DNA from: Leptospiraceae bacterium
Lineage (GTDB): Bacteria; Spirochaetota; Leptospiria; Leptospirales; Leptospiraceae
DNA: 64,000 bases
Direction: 5' to 3'
Assembly: GCA_024233835.1 (NCBI GenBank)
Contig: JACKPC010000002.1
Location: 1,077,001 to 1,141,000 of the forward strand
The notes under the pieces were generated by a model. It did not search any database. It worked only from the letters and a program-made list of their open reading frames with translations, and was not told where the DNA came from. Below, piece by piece: positions 43,740 through 52,454 of this stretch (within the stretch, counting starts at the first letter, position 1; every line of letters begins with the position of its first letter). The position numbers and the translations under genes were made by a program.

Positions 43740-45998
43740 ATGAAAAACAAGACTTTTCTCTCATTCTACGTGAATCTCAGCCTTAAATTAGAACTCTTCA
43801 CGGTATTCGTTCCGATTCCCACCTATGTCTATTTTATCGTGATTTTAGGCTCCTCCGGACTTTTAGGAAGCGTTCAGGCGATCGTCATTGCCGGTTTAGT
43901 CTGCGGAGGCTACACAGTTATTTGGGGAATCGCGATTCGCTATTTCCGTTTAAAAAAGATTTTCGACCAAATAAAGCTTCTTGAGGAAGGAAATTTAAAT
44001 GAAGACCGTAAGCGTGATTTGAAGCTTATAATTTTACAGTATCCTTTCAAAGAAAGCCGCACCATTATTGAACGCTGGCTCGCCGGAGGCATAAGCGGTG
44101 CCCTGCTCTATTTTCTAATTACCTGGGAAGTAATCTGGTCTATTCCTTTTACGGTTACCTACGGCTTTCTTTTCACCATCCCCATCTCTTATGTTTTCTA
44201 TGGTTTTATATCCGAATCAGAGATGAGAAAACTATTAAATCAGTATGATTTTCATAGCGTAGAAGTTGAAGATTCTGAAGCTCCTTTCATGGGGTATTTC
44301 CGACGAATTTCTCTTGTACTTTTTGCTATTGTTATTATTCCCACTTCTATTTTTGGCCTATTTTTAATTGCTTCTGTAAATAATCTCTTTAAAGTAAACA
44401 ATCCGGGTTTATCCATTGGTATAGTCTCTTTTCAGGCTCTTGTTGCTATTGCTATTTTAACTTATGTGGTGGGAAAGTCAATAAAAATGGGACTTTCTAA
44501 TGCTAATTCAGTACTTGAGGAATTAGGAAAGGGCAACTTTTTAGTAGAAACATCACGTATTTCTTCTGATGAATTCGGCAAACAGGGTTTCCTTTTGAGA
44601 AAGGTTATTTATGATCTTCGTAAAATGTATGATGAAATAACAGACCTAAACTATAACCTCGAAGCAAAAGTAGAAAAACGAACCAAAGAACTATCAGAAT
44701 CCCTCGAAACGATTTCTAAATTAAAGTTCCAGCAGGATGGAGATTACTTCCTTACCACATTACTTTTGAAACCCCTCAGTTATAATAGGGTCATTTCGGG
44801 CAAGAGAATCCAAATTGATACTTTCACCAAACAAAAAAAAGAATTTCAGTTCAAAAATAAAACCCACGAAATCGGAGGAGATATTTGTATTGCCCAGGAC
44901 ATCAAACTAAAAAATCGAAACTATACAGCTTTTTTAAACGCCGATGCGATGGGAAAATCTATGCAGGGGGCCGGAGGAATCTTAGTTCTGGGCTCTGTAT
45001 TCCAATCTATCCTTCAAAGAACGACAAGCTATCAGGATTTTTCAAATGTATATCCGGAAATGTGGTTAAAAGCGACTTTTAAAGAAATGCAAAAGGTTTT
45101 CGAAAGCTTTGATGGCTCTATGTTAATATCTTTAACTTTTGGTCTGGTGGATGATAAAAGCGGAATGGTTTTCTTCATCAATGCTGAACATCCCTGGACA
45201 ATTTTACTCAGGGATAATAAAGCAAGTTTTATTGAAAACCAGATGTATTTTCGTAAAATTGGAACTACTGGAATTAAGGGGAGTATTTTTATTTCTTGTT
45301 TTAAAATGAAACCGGGAGACCGCTTAATTATGGGTTCCGATGGAAAAGACGATCTCGTATTATCAAATGACTCAGAGAAAGGCAGACTAATTAACGAAGA
45401 TGAAACATTAATTCTTAACTATATTCAAAAAGCCGAAGGTAATATACAATCGGTCTACAATAATATCGTAGAAGATTATAGTCTTATGGATGACTTTTCT
45501 TTATTATCCATTTCTTATCCTCATAATGAGGAAGATTTGGATTTAAAGAAAGAGGTTCAGGAAGTAATAAAAATCGCCAGGGCTTATATCCGATCCGGAA
45601 AAGAATCAAAAGCTATTAATACTTTAGAATCTTTTTATAATCTACATAAGGAAGAGGAAATTGGTAAGGCCCTGGTAAAACTTTATATAAAAACAAATCA
45701 ATATAATAAAGCCTGTAATTTAAGCAGACAGTTTTTAAGAGAAAATGAAAGTGATTCTAATCTCTTATTTAAAATATCCTATTGTATGAAGTTAAACCAA
45801 CATATTGAAGAGGCTATTGAGCTTGCAGAAAGAATAAAACTACGAGAACCGGAGAATATTCGCAATCTAATCCATCTTGCAGACTTATACACTTATATAA
45901 AAAATTCAAATAAAGCCAATAAAATTTTAAGGAAAATCCTGAGCTTAAAACCGGACAATGAATTGGCCTTAAGAATAAAAAAAGATATTGAGATTTAG
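43740..45998 (+). CDS. Membrane SpoIIE-type PP2C phosphatase with TPR tail
   Basis: Protein of 752 residues. Six hydrophobic helices (1-240) match the membrane domain of the chemotaxis-type transducer at 13592. A HAMP linker (ELGKGNFLVETSRISSDEFG) and coiled coil lead to a SpoIIE-type phosphatase domain (about 370-580) with HEIGGDICIAQDI, NADAMGKSMQGAGG, NAEHPWTILL, DRLIMGSDGKDDL and LMDDFSLLSI. Four or so TPR-like repeats (GKESKAINTLESFYNLHKEE and following) close the protein. In related systems such phosphatases dephosphorylate anti-sigma antagonists at the membrane. The signal and partner are not encoded next to it. Confidence 0.88.
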   Translation: MKNKTFLSFYVNLSLKLELFTVFVPIPTYVYFIVILGSSGLLGSVQAIVIAGLVCGGYTVIWGIAIRYFRLKKIFDQIKLLEEGNLNEDRKRDLKLIILQYPFKESRTIIERWLAGGISGALLYFLITWEVIWSIPFTVTYGFLFTIPISYVFYGFISESEMRKLLNQYDFHSVEVEDSEAPFMGYFRRISLVLFAIVIIPTSIFGLFLIASVNNLFKVNNPGLSIGIVSFQALVAIAILTYVVGKSIKMGLSNANSVLEELGKGNFLVETSRISSDEFGKQGFLLRKVIYDLRKMYDEITDLNYNLEAKVEKRTKELSESLETISKLKFQQDGDYFLTTLLLKPLSYNRVISGKRIQIDTFTKQKKEFQFKNKTHEIGGDICIAQDIKLKNRNYTAFLNADAMGKSMQGAGGILVLGSVFQSILQRTTSYQDFSNVYPEMWLKATFKEMQKVFESFDGSMLISLTFGLVDDKSGMVFFINAEHPWTILLRDNKASFIENQMYFRKIGTTGIKGSIFISCFKMKPGDRLIMGSDGKDDLVLSNDSEKGRLINEDETLILNYIQKAEGNIQSVYNNIVEDYSLMDDFSLLSISYPHNEEDLDLKKEVQEVIKIARAYIRSGKESKAINTLESFYNLHKEEEIGKALVKLYIKTNQYNKACNLSRQFLRENESDSNLLFKISYCMKLNQHIEEAIELAERIKLREPENIRNLIHLADLYTYIKNSNKANKILRKILSLKPDNELALRIKKDIEI

Positions 45999-46029
45999 CA
46001 TATATCTTCTTTATCTATTCTCCCTTGCC

Positions 46030-46053
46030 TTCCTCAAGCTAAAGCTTAAGGAA
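46030..46053 (+). terminator. Hairpin after the SpoIIE gene
   Basis: An 11-base stem with one mismatch (TTCCTCAAGCT / AGCTTAAGGAA, 2-base loop), extended by GCC/GGC outside, stands 32 bases after the SpoIIE stop. A related hairpin followed by the same GAAAGAAG lies at 46438-46469. No strong T-run follows, so terminator is a moderate call. Confidence 0.4.
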
Positions 46054-46099
46054 AGAAGGCATGTTCTATTCTCTCTTGACTTTTTACTGCATTCCTCCT

Positions 46100-46231
46100 G
46101 TGAATGTAGAACGAACCCTGTCTAATCGAAACTCCGGAAATTACAAAAACTTTGACAGCATTGTCTTTGTAAATAAGCGACGTATAACCCTGAGAACGAT
46201 TCTAAAGGCTCTCTTAGCGTATTTCGACTGA
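46100..46231 (+). pseudogene. Truncated copy of the small gene at 50683
   Basis: A GTG-initiated frame of 43 codons ends in TGA. It aligns without gaps to the start of the 104-residue protein at 50683: NSGNYKNFDSIVFVNKRRI here against DSGNYKTFGTAVFTNQRCI there, and LRTILKALLA against LKTVLEALRA. After codon 43 the similarity stops. It is a decayed 5' fragment. The opposite-strand frame over this stretch (46141-46404) is probably not a gene. The rest of the 46000-46634 gap holds only hairpins. Confidence 0.6.
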
Positions 46232-46591
46232 CCGGGTTGCTGTCCTTTAGCTTCAGTGAGGGAAAACCCATCAGTCCGTATGGGTATATATTCAGAAACT
46301 AAATGTGTAGAATGAAAGTGACCTACCACATCGAGACCGTTAAAGGGAAGCAATCGTTTGATTAGATCCATTATATATAGTATTTTCGTATACAAAGTTT
46401 TCATATATTAACCTTTTATTATATTTCACTGTGTTTTCCTTAGCCCACAACTTAAGTCGTAGGTTAAGGAAAGAAGAAATACATTTTCTGTTTTTCTTTT
46501 TTTTAAATCAAGTAAAAAAAGAAGATAAAGAATTTAGAATATTCATTTTTTTTAAATAATTAGGGAAAATATCCACTTTTCTCTTCTAACT

Positions 46592-46659
46592 CAGCCGGAC
46601 ACCCCGAAGCACGCTATGCTTCGGCGCGCTTTGCTTGCTCAGCAACCGCATCCGGCCGG
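46592..46659. repeat. G/C-rich palindromic element, copy 1
   Basis: A 68-base element starts CAGCCGGAC and ends CATCCGGCCGG, with inner palindromic GAAGCACGCTATGCTTC. It is clearly richer in G/C than its surroundings. The coding remnant of the Rpn-type nuclease begins exactly at its right edge, so the element marks the truncation point. Related copies lie at 47311, 47564 (split by the IS), 50218 and 61724. Confidence 0.65.
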
Positions 46660-46667
46660 GAAAAAAA

Positions 46668-47324
46668 TATTCGGACTTAAAACCGGTTTATTCCGTTTCT
46701 TTTTTGAATTTCAAGCTTCTGGAAACAGAAAACTACCATTCCATTTTCCGGGTTCTGGAAACATCAGGTAGAGAAATTGCCTTGACGAAAGACCTTGAAA
46801 TCCACATTTTAGAACTAAAGAAATTCCTGAATACATCCGGAACTCAGGAGTCTAATTTAGAAGATTGGATATATCTCATCCAAAAAGCCGAGAAATTAAA
46901 GGAAGAGGACGTGAAAAAGCTCAAAATCAAAAACCCCGTGATTCGTGAGGCTGTGGAAGCTCTTCAGGATATTTCTCTCGACAGAAAAACAAGAAATTAC
47001 TACGAAATGCGCCTGAAAACAGAAAGAGACCATGAAGCCACTATCGAGTATGCTTTCGAGGAAGGACTCAAAAAAGGAGTGGAACAGGGAATTCAGGAAG
47101 GAAAAGAACAGGAGCGCCTGCTGGCAGAGAAAGAGATAGAGAAGGCACAGCGCCTTGCGAGTATTCGTGAAAAACGAGCCGAGCATAAAAAAGCCCTCAG
47201 GACTGCGATAAATTTAAAGAAAATGAATCTTTCCATTCAGGTGATTTCCACTGCTACCGAACTCCCGGAAGCCTATCTGGAAAAGTTTTTTATGCTTCGA
47301 TCTCGCTATTCAGCCGGACGGTGA
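46668..47324 (+). pseudogene. 5'-truncated Rpn-type (PD-(D/E)XK) nuclease gene
   Basis: About 218 codons remain. The sequence begins at SDLKPVYSVSFLNFKLL, the middle of Rpn/PDDEXK_2 proteins, continues with REIALTKDLEIHILEL, a charged helical region, and SIREKRAEHKKALRTAINLK to the C-terminus. The N-terminal nuclease core (DIVFK... and the D..E.Q motif) is absent, and the reading frame upstream runs into a palindromic repeat. The family usually has about 290-330 residues and promotes recombination or acts in defence. This copy cannot be active. Its C-terminal third is nearly identical to the gene at 49515. Confidence 0.65.
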
Positions 47325-47545
47325 ATCATCCGGCTGGGATAACGCTTTATATCTCATTGCAAGCTGGTAGTTTAGAAAAGGGCTTTAGCCCGATAAGAAA
47401 GGGTTTTCTTATATACAAAATGCATTTCAAGAACAGTCTATTAGATAAGTCTTATGATTTATGTCGTTTCCCGAGGGCGTGGGTTTAACCACGTCATCGG
47501 GTGAAAAGAACGGTCTGAATAGGAATGGTCGCGACCATTCCTTAC
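47311..47545. repeat. 235-bp direct repeat, copy A
   Basis: Matches 50218-50452 over 235 bases with 5 substitutions and no gaps, counted by eye. It begins with a CAGCCGGA/TCCGGCTG hairpin overlapping the nuclease stop codon, and contains GGGCTTTAGCCC, the hairpin CCCGAGGGCGTGG...CCACGTCATCGGG (47470-47501) and a 20-base perfect palindrome at 47522-47541. No open frame of note is inside. It may be a structured RNA or a mobile cassette. Confidence 0.8.
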
Positions 47546-47696
47546 CAATCGCTAATATCTAAACAGCCGGACGCTGTGCTTCAACTTACGCTCACAGACT
47601 GTGTGAAAAGTCTCGTTATTGAATATTTTTTGTTTGTCAGGAATGTAATGTATATAGAAAATTTCCTTATAACGATAAAGAGTTATAGGTGCAGCT

Positions 47697-49211
47697 ATGA
47701 ATTATATACAAGGAACTTCTCGAGAACAGATAGTATTATACAGTGAATGTTTGGATAACGTCATAAAAGAAGATAGTCCGGTAAGGGTTATTGATGCCTA
47801 TGTTGATAATCTCGATCTTAAAAAATTAGGTTTTAAAATTCCAAAGTTAGAAACAGGTAAACCACCATATAATCCACATGATTTACTAAAAATATATTTA
47901 TACGGATATATAGAACGAATCCGAAGTAGCAGAAAATTAGAGAAGGAATGTAATAGAAACCAGGAACTTAGGTGGTTAACAAAGAATCTCGCCCCGGATT
48001 TTAAGACAATAGCTGATTTTCGAAAAAATAATAAAGATGGAATAAAAAATATCTTCAAAGAGTTTTTATTCTTTTGCAAGAAAATGAATCTACTAACTCT
48101 TTCAATAGTTGGAATTGATGGAACGAAGCTAAGAGCACAGAACGGACAAAATAATGTATTTAAAAGAGAGCGTATTGAAAATATCGAGCAAAATATAAAA
48201 TCCAAAATACAGGAATATTTGGAGGAATTAGAATTGAATGATATTTCCGAAGCAAATGAACTAAATCTTAAAGATGGAGATGAAGCCAGGGATGTATTAA
48301 ATAAACTAAAAAGACTAACGAAATACAATGATAAAGTGAAAGGGATTCGGGAATTATTTGAAAACGACCCGGAACTACAGGTCTATTTTGCTAACGACAC
48401 AGATTCAAGATTTCAAAGTGACAAAGGAAAAATTCGTCCTGGATATAATGCCCAAACTGCAGTGGATAATACAAATAAGTTGATTATTGCAAATGATGTA
48501 TCGCAAAAGTCAAATGACCTGGAACAAATGACTCCTATGATTGAAAAAGTCCAGTCGATAAAAGAAGAACTTAAAATAGAAAATGAGACAAATGCAGTAA
48601 TGGATTCCGGATATTTTAGTGAAAAAGAAATAATGAATAATAAAGATAAATCGGGGATAAATATTATAGTACCAGATACCAAATCTGCACTGGATAGTAA
48701 TAATAAGCGTGAATGTAAAAGTAATCCTGATAAACTTCCTGCAAAAGGATATGAAATCCAGGATTTTGTTTATGATAAAGAGCGGGATATATACGTATGT
48801 CCGGCAGGAAAAGAATTAAATAGACAAAATGAAAATCCAAGACAGACGTCATACGGGATTTATGTAAATGAGTATAAATGTAAGGAATGTAAAGATTGTT
48901 TTCATAGAGCAAAATGTACCAATAGTAAAACTGGACGAACTATTCGGGTCTCGATAAACCGAGAGACAATGGATGATTTTAAAAAAGAGATGGGGAACGA
49001 GGAAAATAAAAAGCTAATTCGTAAACGTAAGGAGATTGTGGAACACCCATTTGGCACTATAAAGAGAAATTTGGGGTTCACTTACTTTATACAAAAAGGA
49101 ATTAGAAGCGTTCAGGCCGAATTTAGTTTCATATGTTTTGCTTATAATTTTAAAAGAGTCATAAATATTCTGGGAATAAGGGCTTTTATAGATGCTGTAA
49201 ATGCAAAATAG
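47697..49211 (+). CDS. IS1182-family transposase
   Basis: Protein of 504 residues, full length for the family. The N-terminal DUF772-like domain (GFKIPKLETGKPPYNPHDLL, LRWLTKNLAPDFKTIADFRK) precedes a DDE catalytic core: first Asp in VGIDGTKLRA (near 141), second in AVMDSGYFSE (near 302) and the Glu in EIVEHPFGTIKRNLGF (near 448). A cysteine cluster (CPAGK, CKECKDC, CTN) lies between the last two. It catalyses cut-and-paste movement of the surrounding element. No frameshift is visible. An older, shorter start is not needed since the ATG at 47697 gives the usual N-terminus. Confidence 0.93.
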   Translation: MNYIQGTSREQIVLYSECLDNVIKEDSPVRVIDAYVDNLDLKKLGFKIPKLETGKPPYNPHDLLKIYLYGYIERIRSSRKLEKECNRNQELRWLTKNLAPDFKTIADFRKNNKDGIKNIFKEFLFFCKKMNLLTLSIVGIDGTKLRAQNGQNNVFKRERIENIEQNIKSKIQEYLEELELNDISEANELNLKDGDEARDVLNKLKRLTKYNDKVKGIRELFENDPELQVYFANDTDSRFQSDKGKIRPGYNAQTAVDNTNKLIIANDVSQKSNDLEQMTPMIEKVQSIKEELKIENETNAVMDSGYFSEKEIMNNKDKSGINIIVPDTKSALDSNNKRECKSNPDKLPAKGYEIQDFVYDKERDIYVCPAGKELNRQNENPRQTSYGIYVNEYKCKECKDCFHRAKCTNSKTGRTIRVSINRETMDDFKKEMGNEENKKLIRKRKEIVEHPFGTIKRNLGFTYFIQKGIRSVQAEFSFICFAYNFKRVINILGIRAFIDAVNAK

Positions 49212-49285
49212 TAGGAATAATAGATTTTTATTTGATGGATAGCAATGAATTTTCTCTCTTTTATGACTTATAGTAAATTTATTTA

Positions 49286-49324
49286 CTAAAAACCAATTTG
49301 GAATGATTGGTTTTTAGTTTTTTT
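49286..49324 (+). terminator. Intrinsic terminator of the transposase gene
   Basis: An 11-base perfect stem (CTAAAAACCAA / TTGGTTTTTAG, 10-base loop) is followed by a run of seven T residues, 75 bases after the transposase stop and inside the IS. Confidence 0.75.
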
Positions 49325-49514
49325 AGTAAGAACCGAGTTCGTCAATATCTACAGGTTTTTTTTTGCTCACTTTTCACACAGTCTGTCAGCAACCACATCC
49401 GGCTGGGGAAAAAATCCAAAAAGTATCCCAAAAGTCCAGTTTGGCTTTCCATTTCATTGAAAATTTTTGTTCCATTTGTGCATTTTCAAACCCTTTATAG
49501 TAGGAGATCATAAA

Positions 49515-50231
49515 ATGAAACAGAAAGATACGGAAAAACAGAACGGGCTTTTACCTTTATATAGCGATATCGTATTTAAGATATTTTGCATAAAGAAACC
49601 TCATCTCTTAGCAAGACTTTTAGATGCCGTTCTCGGATTTAAAGGAAGCGATAGAATCGAAAGTTTACAAATACTCAACCCGGAAATAGCCTTGACGAAA
49701 GATCTGGAAATCCATATAATAGAACTACCCAAATTTCTGAAACAGGTAGAAAAACTGGATACCGAACTGGAAAACTGGTTGTATTTCCTTGGAAAAGCCG
49801 AGCATTTGCAGGAAAAAGAGATGAAAGAGTTACAAGAAAGAAACCCGGTCATGGAAGAAGCAATAGAAGCTTTGAAAGATATTTCCCTCGACGATAAGAC
49901 CAGGGCTTATTACGAGATGCGCTTGAAATCGGAACGGGATTTTATGGCGATGAGGCATTATGCCTACCATGAAGGACTCAAAAAAGGAAAGGAAGAAGGA
50001 ATTCAGGAGAGCAGTGAAAAAGAACGCTTTCTAACTCAAGAGATAGAGAAGACGCAGCGCCTTGTGAGTATTCGTGAAAAAAGAGCTGAGCATAAAAGTA
50101 AACTCAGGACTGCGATAAATTTAAAGAAAATGAATCTTTCCATTCAGGCGATTTCTATTGCTACAGAACTTCCCGAAACTTATCTGGAGAAGTTTTTTTT
50201 ACTTCGATCTCGCTATTCAGCCGAACGCTAA
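49515..50231 (+). pseudogene. Rpn-type nuclease gene with internal deletion
   Basis: An open frame of 238 codons from the ATG at 49515 (AGGAG 8 bases upstream). The N-terminus (LLPLYSDIVFKIFCIKKPHL) matches Rpn/PDDEXK_2 proteins, but the sequence passes from LQILNPE straight to IALTKDLEIHIIEL, which skips the part of the core that carries the D..ExQ metal-binding residues and the YYWS/LKPV region still kept in the copy at 46668. The C-terminal helices are intact. It may still make a protein, but catalytic activity is unlikely. Calling it a pseudogene rests on this missing core. Confidence 0.55.
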
Positions 50232-50452
50232 ACCATCCGGCTGGGATAACGCTTTATATCTCATTGCAAGCTGGTAGTTTAGAAAAGGGCTTTAGCCCGA
50301 TAAGAAAGGGTTTTCTTATATACAAAATGCATTTCAAGAACAGTCTATTAGATAAGTCTTATAATTTATGTCGTTTCCCGAGGGCGTGGGTTTAACCACG
50401 TCATCGGGTGAAAAGAACGGTCTGAATAGGAATGGTCGCGACCATTCCTTAC
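50218..50452. repeat. 235-bp direct repeat, copy B
   Basis: Second copy of 47311-47545, with the same hairpin (50377-50408) and the same 20-base palindrome (50429-50448). It follows the second Rpn-type gene in the same arrangement as copy A, so gene end and repeat were duplicated together. The remaining 230 bases up to 50682 hold a short hairpin (CCCCACGT/ACGGGGG) and no gene that I can see. Confidence 0.8.
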
Positions 50453-50667
50453 GATAACAGCTATACCTCGTATTTTTAGATTATCATAATATTAGAAGAA
50501 ACATTCTCTTAACCCCACGTTTCTACGGGGGTTGGAGAATAATAGCATTCCCCCAGGGCGGTCGTTTACGGCTGCCCGGCATTGAAAGCATGACTTTCCA
50601 AAAGAAAAACAAGCTCTGGAACCATTACTAATTCCTAATCCCTAAACCCTATTCTGTCCCGGCCATC

Positions 50668-50676
50668 TGCTATACT
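50668..50676 (+). promoter_or_regulatory. Extended -10 promoter before the defence operon
   Basis: TGCTATACT forms a good extended -10 element 7 bases before the GTG at 50683, with no evident -35. Transcription would begin close to the GTG, giving a leaderless message. This fits the absence of a purine-rich ribosome site there. Confidence 0.35.
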
Positions 50677-50682
50677 ATTCCC

Positions 50683-50997
50683 GTGAATCTAAAAATATCC
50701 TACCTCTATCGAGACTCCGGAAACTACAAGACTTTCGGCACTGCTGTCTTTACAAACCAGCGGTGCATAGCCCTGAAAACGGTTTTAGAAGCCCTCAGAG
50801 CGCGTTTACTGGACGGAGAATGGTTTTATCCGGAAATGTTTGAACTCCCTACTCTTTTTGGGGAATTTTTTAGTCCTTTGGATGACCCAGGCTGGCATGA
50901 GTTTGAAAGCCTCGAAGAAACGGAGGAAGAAGCAAATTATGGAGATATTTGTTTTTTGATGGAAAAAATGGGGGATGGTAAGATAGGGTGGAAGTAA
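50683..50997 (+). CDS. Small conserved protein opening the McrBC/AVAST-like operon
   Basis: Protein of 104 residues from a GTG start. It begins MNLKISYLYRDSGNYKTFG and holds LLDGEWFYPEMFELPTLF and DPGWHEFESLEE. No domain of known function is recognised; from memory, similar short proteins occur as uncharacterised genes in other bacteria. Its TAA overlaps the mcrB ATG (TAATG), so it is translationally coupled to the defence genes and may be a regulator or sensor of them. A truncated copy lies at 46100. Confidence 0.65.
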   Translation: MNLKISYLYRDSGNYKTFGTAVFTNQRCIALKTVLEALRARLLDGEWFYPEMFELPTLFGEFFSPLDDPGWHEFESLEETEEEANYGDICFLMEKMGDGKIGWK

Positions 50998-52454
50998 TGG
51001 AAGCCTTACTTAATTTGATATTCAAAAATACTACAGAAAACTGGACGCTTGAAGCCAAAGAAGCGATTCATTCGGTATTTGGTAGTGGTAGCGGACGATA
51101 CCCGGAAACAAATCAAAAACTATTCAGTCTTCGTAATCCAGAAAGTAAAGCGATGAAAGTCCCTTTCACGGCTCTGATTCATCCCTCGAATCCCGATTCG
51201 GGAGGATACGGTGGAATGAGTCTTGTTTTTTTCCCAGTTGAAGGAAGTAAGCCCTTGGTTGCTTTTGTAGTTGGAACTCAAGGAATTAGTCCTGATGAAA
51301 TGATTTTAGGAAAGCCAGGACATAAGAGAAAGTTAAACGCTATCTGTTCGTTTTTAAATCAAAAGGCCAAGACTCAGGATAGACTTGTCGCTTGGAATAA
51401 GTTTGACCCTTTACGTATTGATATAGATTCTAAGCCTATTTTAAAAGAATACCCAGAATATCAGGATATTTTTTCCACTTACGGAAATGTAATTTATGCT
51501 TTCTTTGTTCCAAGGGATGATAAAAAATTTAACGAAGAAGCAATCAAGCTCTTTCTGGATTTTTATATGGAAGAACGTGGTGGTTCCGTTCTTAAAAACG
51601 TTTCTAAAGAGTTCATAGATTTAAAGTCACAATACTTGAATCACCTTTTTGTACAGTATACGGAAAAAGATATTTATAATATTCTAAAAAACAGAAGATT
51701 TTTAATTCTGCAAGGACCACCCGGAACAGGAAAAACGCGTTTAGGAAATCATCTTTTGAAAAATTTTTTCTCTGGGAATGGAGAAGTTTTTCAATTTCAT
51801 GCAAATGTCAGCTATGAGAATTTCATTGGAGGCCTTTTTCCTGAACCCAAAAGCTCAGAGATGGGATTTCAATTCCGTCCTAAAAAAGGTGCTCTTTTAG
51901 AAGCAATTGAAAAAGCAAACCAAAACCCAAAAAAAGATTATCTTCTTTATATAGATGAAATCAACCGTGCTGATTTATCGAAAGTTTTAGGAGAGGCTAT
52001 TTATCTTTTTGAAGAGAAAGACATTCAGGATAGAGAAGTAAAACTGAACTATGATTTTGCCGGTTCTATAGGAACGAATTTAAAAATACCTGAAAATTTT
52101 TATCTATTAGGAAGTATGAATACTGCGGATAAGAGCATTGCTTCCATTGACTTAGCCATCAGAAGACGATTTGGTTTTATAGATATTTGGCCTGATTTGT
52201 CTGTAGTGCAAAACGAACTTATGCGAAAGTTCTTTAACGAGTTAATTGAAATTTTTTTGGATTTTGCTAATGAAGATAGCTTTTCGATTATTCCAGGTCA
52301 TTCCTATTTTCTGGAAACGAAAAACCCAATTTCCTTTTTAAAGATGAATCTTTTACCTCTTTTACAGGAATATAGAGCCCAAGGTTTAGTTTTGAGTTTT
52401 GTAGATAAGTTAGATTCTTATATGCAAAAAATTGCAAATTTAAAAGAAGCTTAG
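50997..52454 (+). CDS. mcrB: McrB-like AAA+ NTPase of a McrBC restriction system
   Basis: Protein of 485 residues from the ATG at 50997 that overlaps the upstream stop (a GTG at 50988 is also in frame). The first 220 residues replace the usual methyl-DNA-binding domain with one I cannot name. The AAA+ core has QGPPGTGKTRLG (about 238-249), LYIDEINRADLSKV (Walker B) and GSMNTADKSIASIDLAIRRRF, the McrB MNTxD signature. In known systems McrB is a GTPase that translocates DNA and activates the McrC nuclease. The unusual N-terminus implies a different recognition signal. Confidence 0.88.
   Translation: MEALLNLIFKNTTENWTLEAKEAIHSVFGSGSGRYPETNQKLFSLRNPESKAMKVPFTALIHPSNPDSGGYGGMSLVFFPVEGSKPLVAFVVGTQGISPDEMILGKPGHKRKLNAICSFLNQKAKTQDRLVAWNKFDPLRIDIDSKPILKEYPEYQDIFSTYGNVIYAFFVPRDDKKFNEEAIKLFLDFYMEERGGSVLKNVSKEFIDLKSQYLNHLFVQYTEKDIYNILKNRRFLILQGPPGTGKTRLGNHLLKNFFSGNGEVFQFHANVSYENFIGGLFPEPKSSEMGFQFRPKKGALLEAIEKANQNPKKDYLLYIDEINRADLSKVLGEAIYLFEEKDIQDREVKLNYDFAGSIGTNLKIPENFYLLGSMNTADKSIASIDLAIRRRFGFIDIWPDLSVVQNELMRKFFNELIEIFLDFANEDSFSIIPGHSYFLETKNPISFLKMNLLPLLQEYRAQGLVLSFVDKLDSYMQKIANLKEA

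Larger units (their letters stand above)
47595..49385 (+). mobile_element. IS1182-family insertion sequence, complete
   Basis: A 1791-bp element is bounded by 17-base perfect inverted repeats CAGACTGTGTGAAAAGT and flanked by the direct repeat TCA (47592-47594 and 49386-49388). It carries one intact transposase gene and an intrinsic terminator. The intact ends and gene suggest a recent insertion. Confidence 0.85.
47564..49405. repeat. Palindromic element, copy 3, split by the IS
   Basis: The left part (47564-47594) begins CAGCCGGAC and the right part (49386-49405) ends CATCCGGCTG. Removing the IS and one TCA joins them into a 48-base element of the same kind as 46592-46659, including CTCAGCAACC at the junction. 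Confidence 0.65.

Noticed and set aside
46141..46404. Minus-strand frame of 87 codons with a GHFHST motif like metallophosphoesterases
   Set aside because: It runs opposite the decayed small-gene copy, and only the short motif resembles a known family.
47798..48328. Minus-strand frame of 176 codons inside the IS
   Set aside because: It is opposite the transposase gene, with low-complexity S/F/L-rich sequence typical of an antisense shadow.
47311..50452. CRISPR-like repeat structure
   Set aside because: Only two long repeats far apart, with no regular short repeats and spacers and no cas genes.
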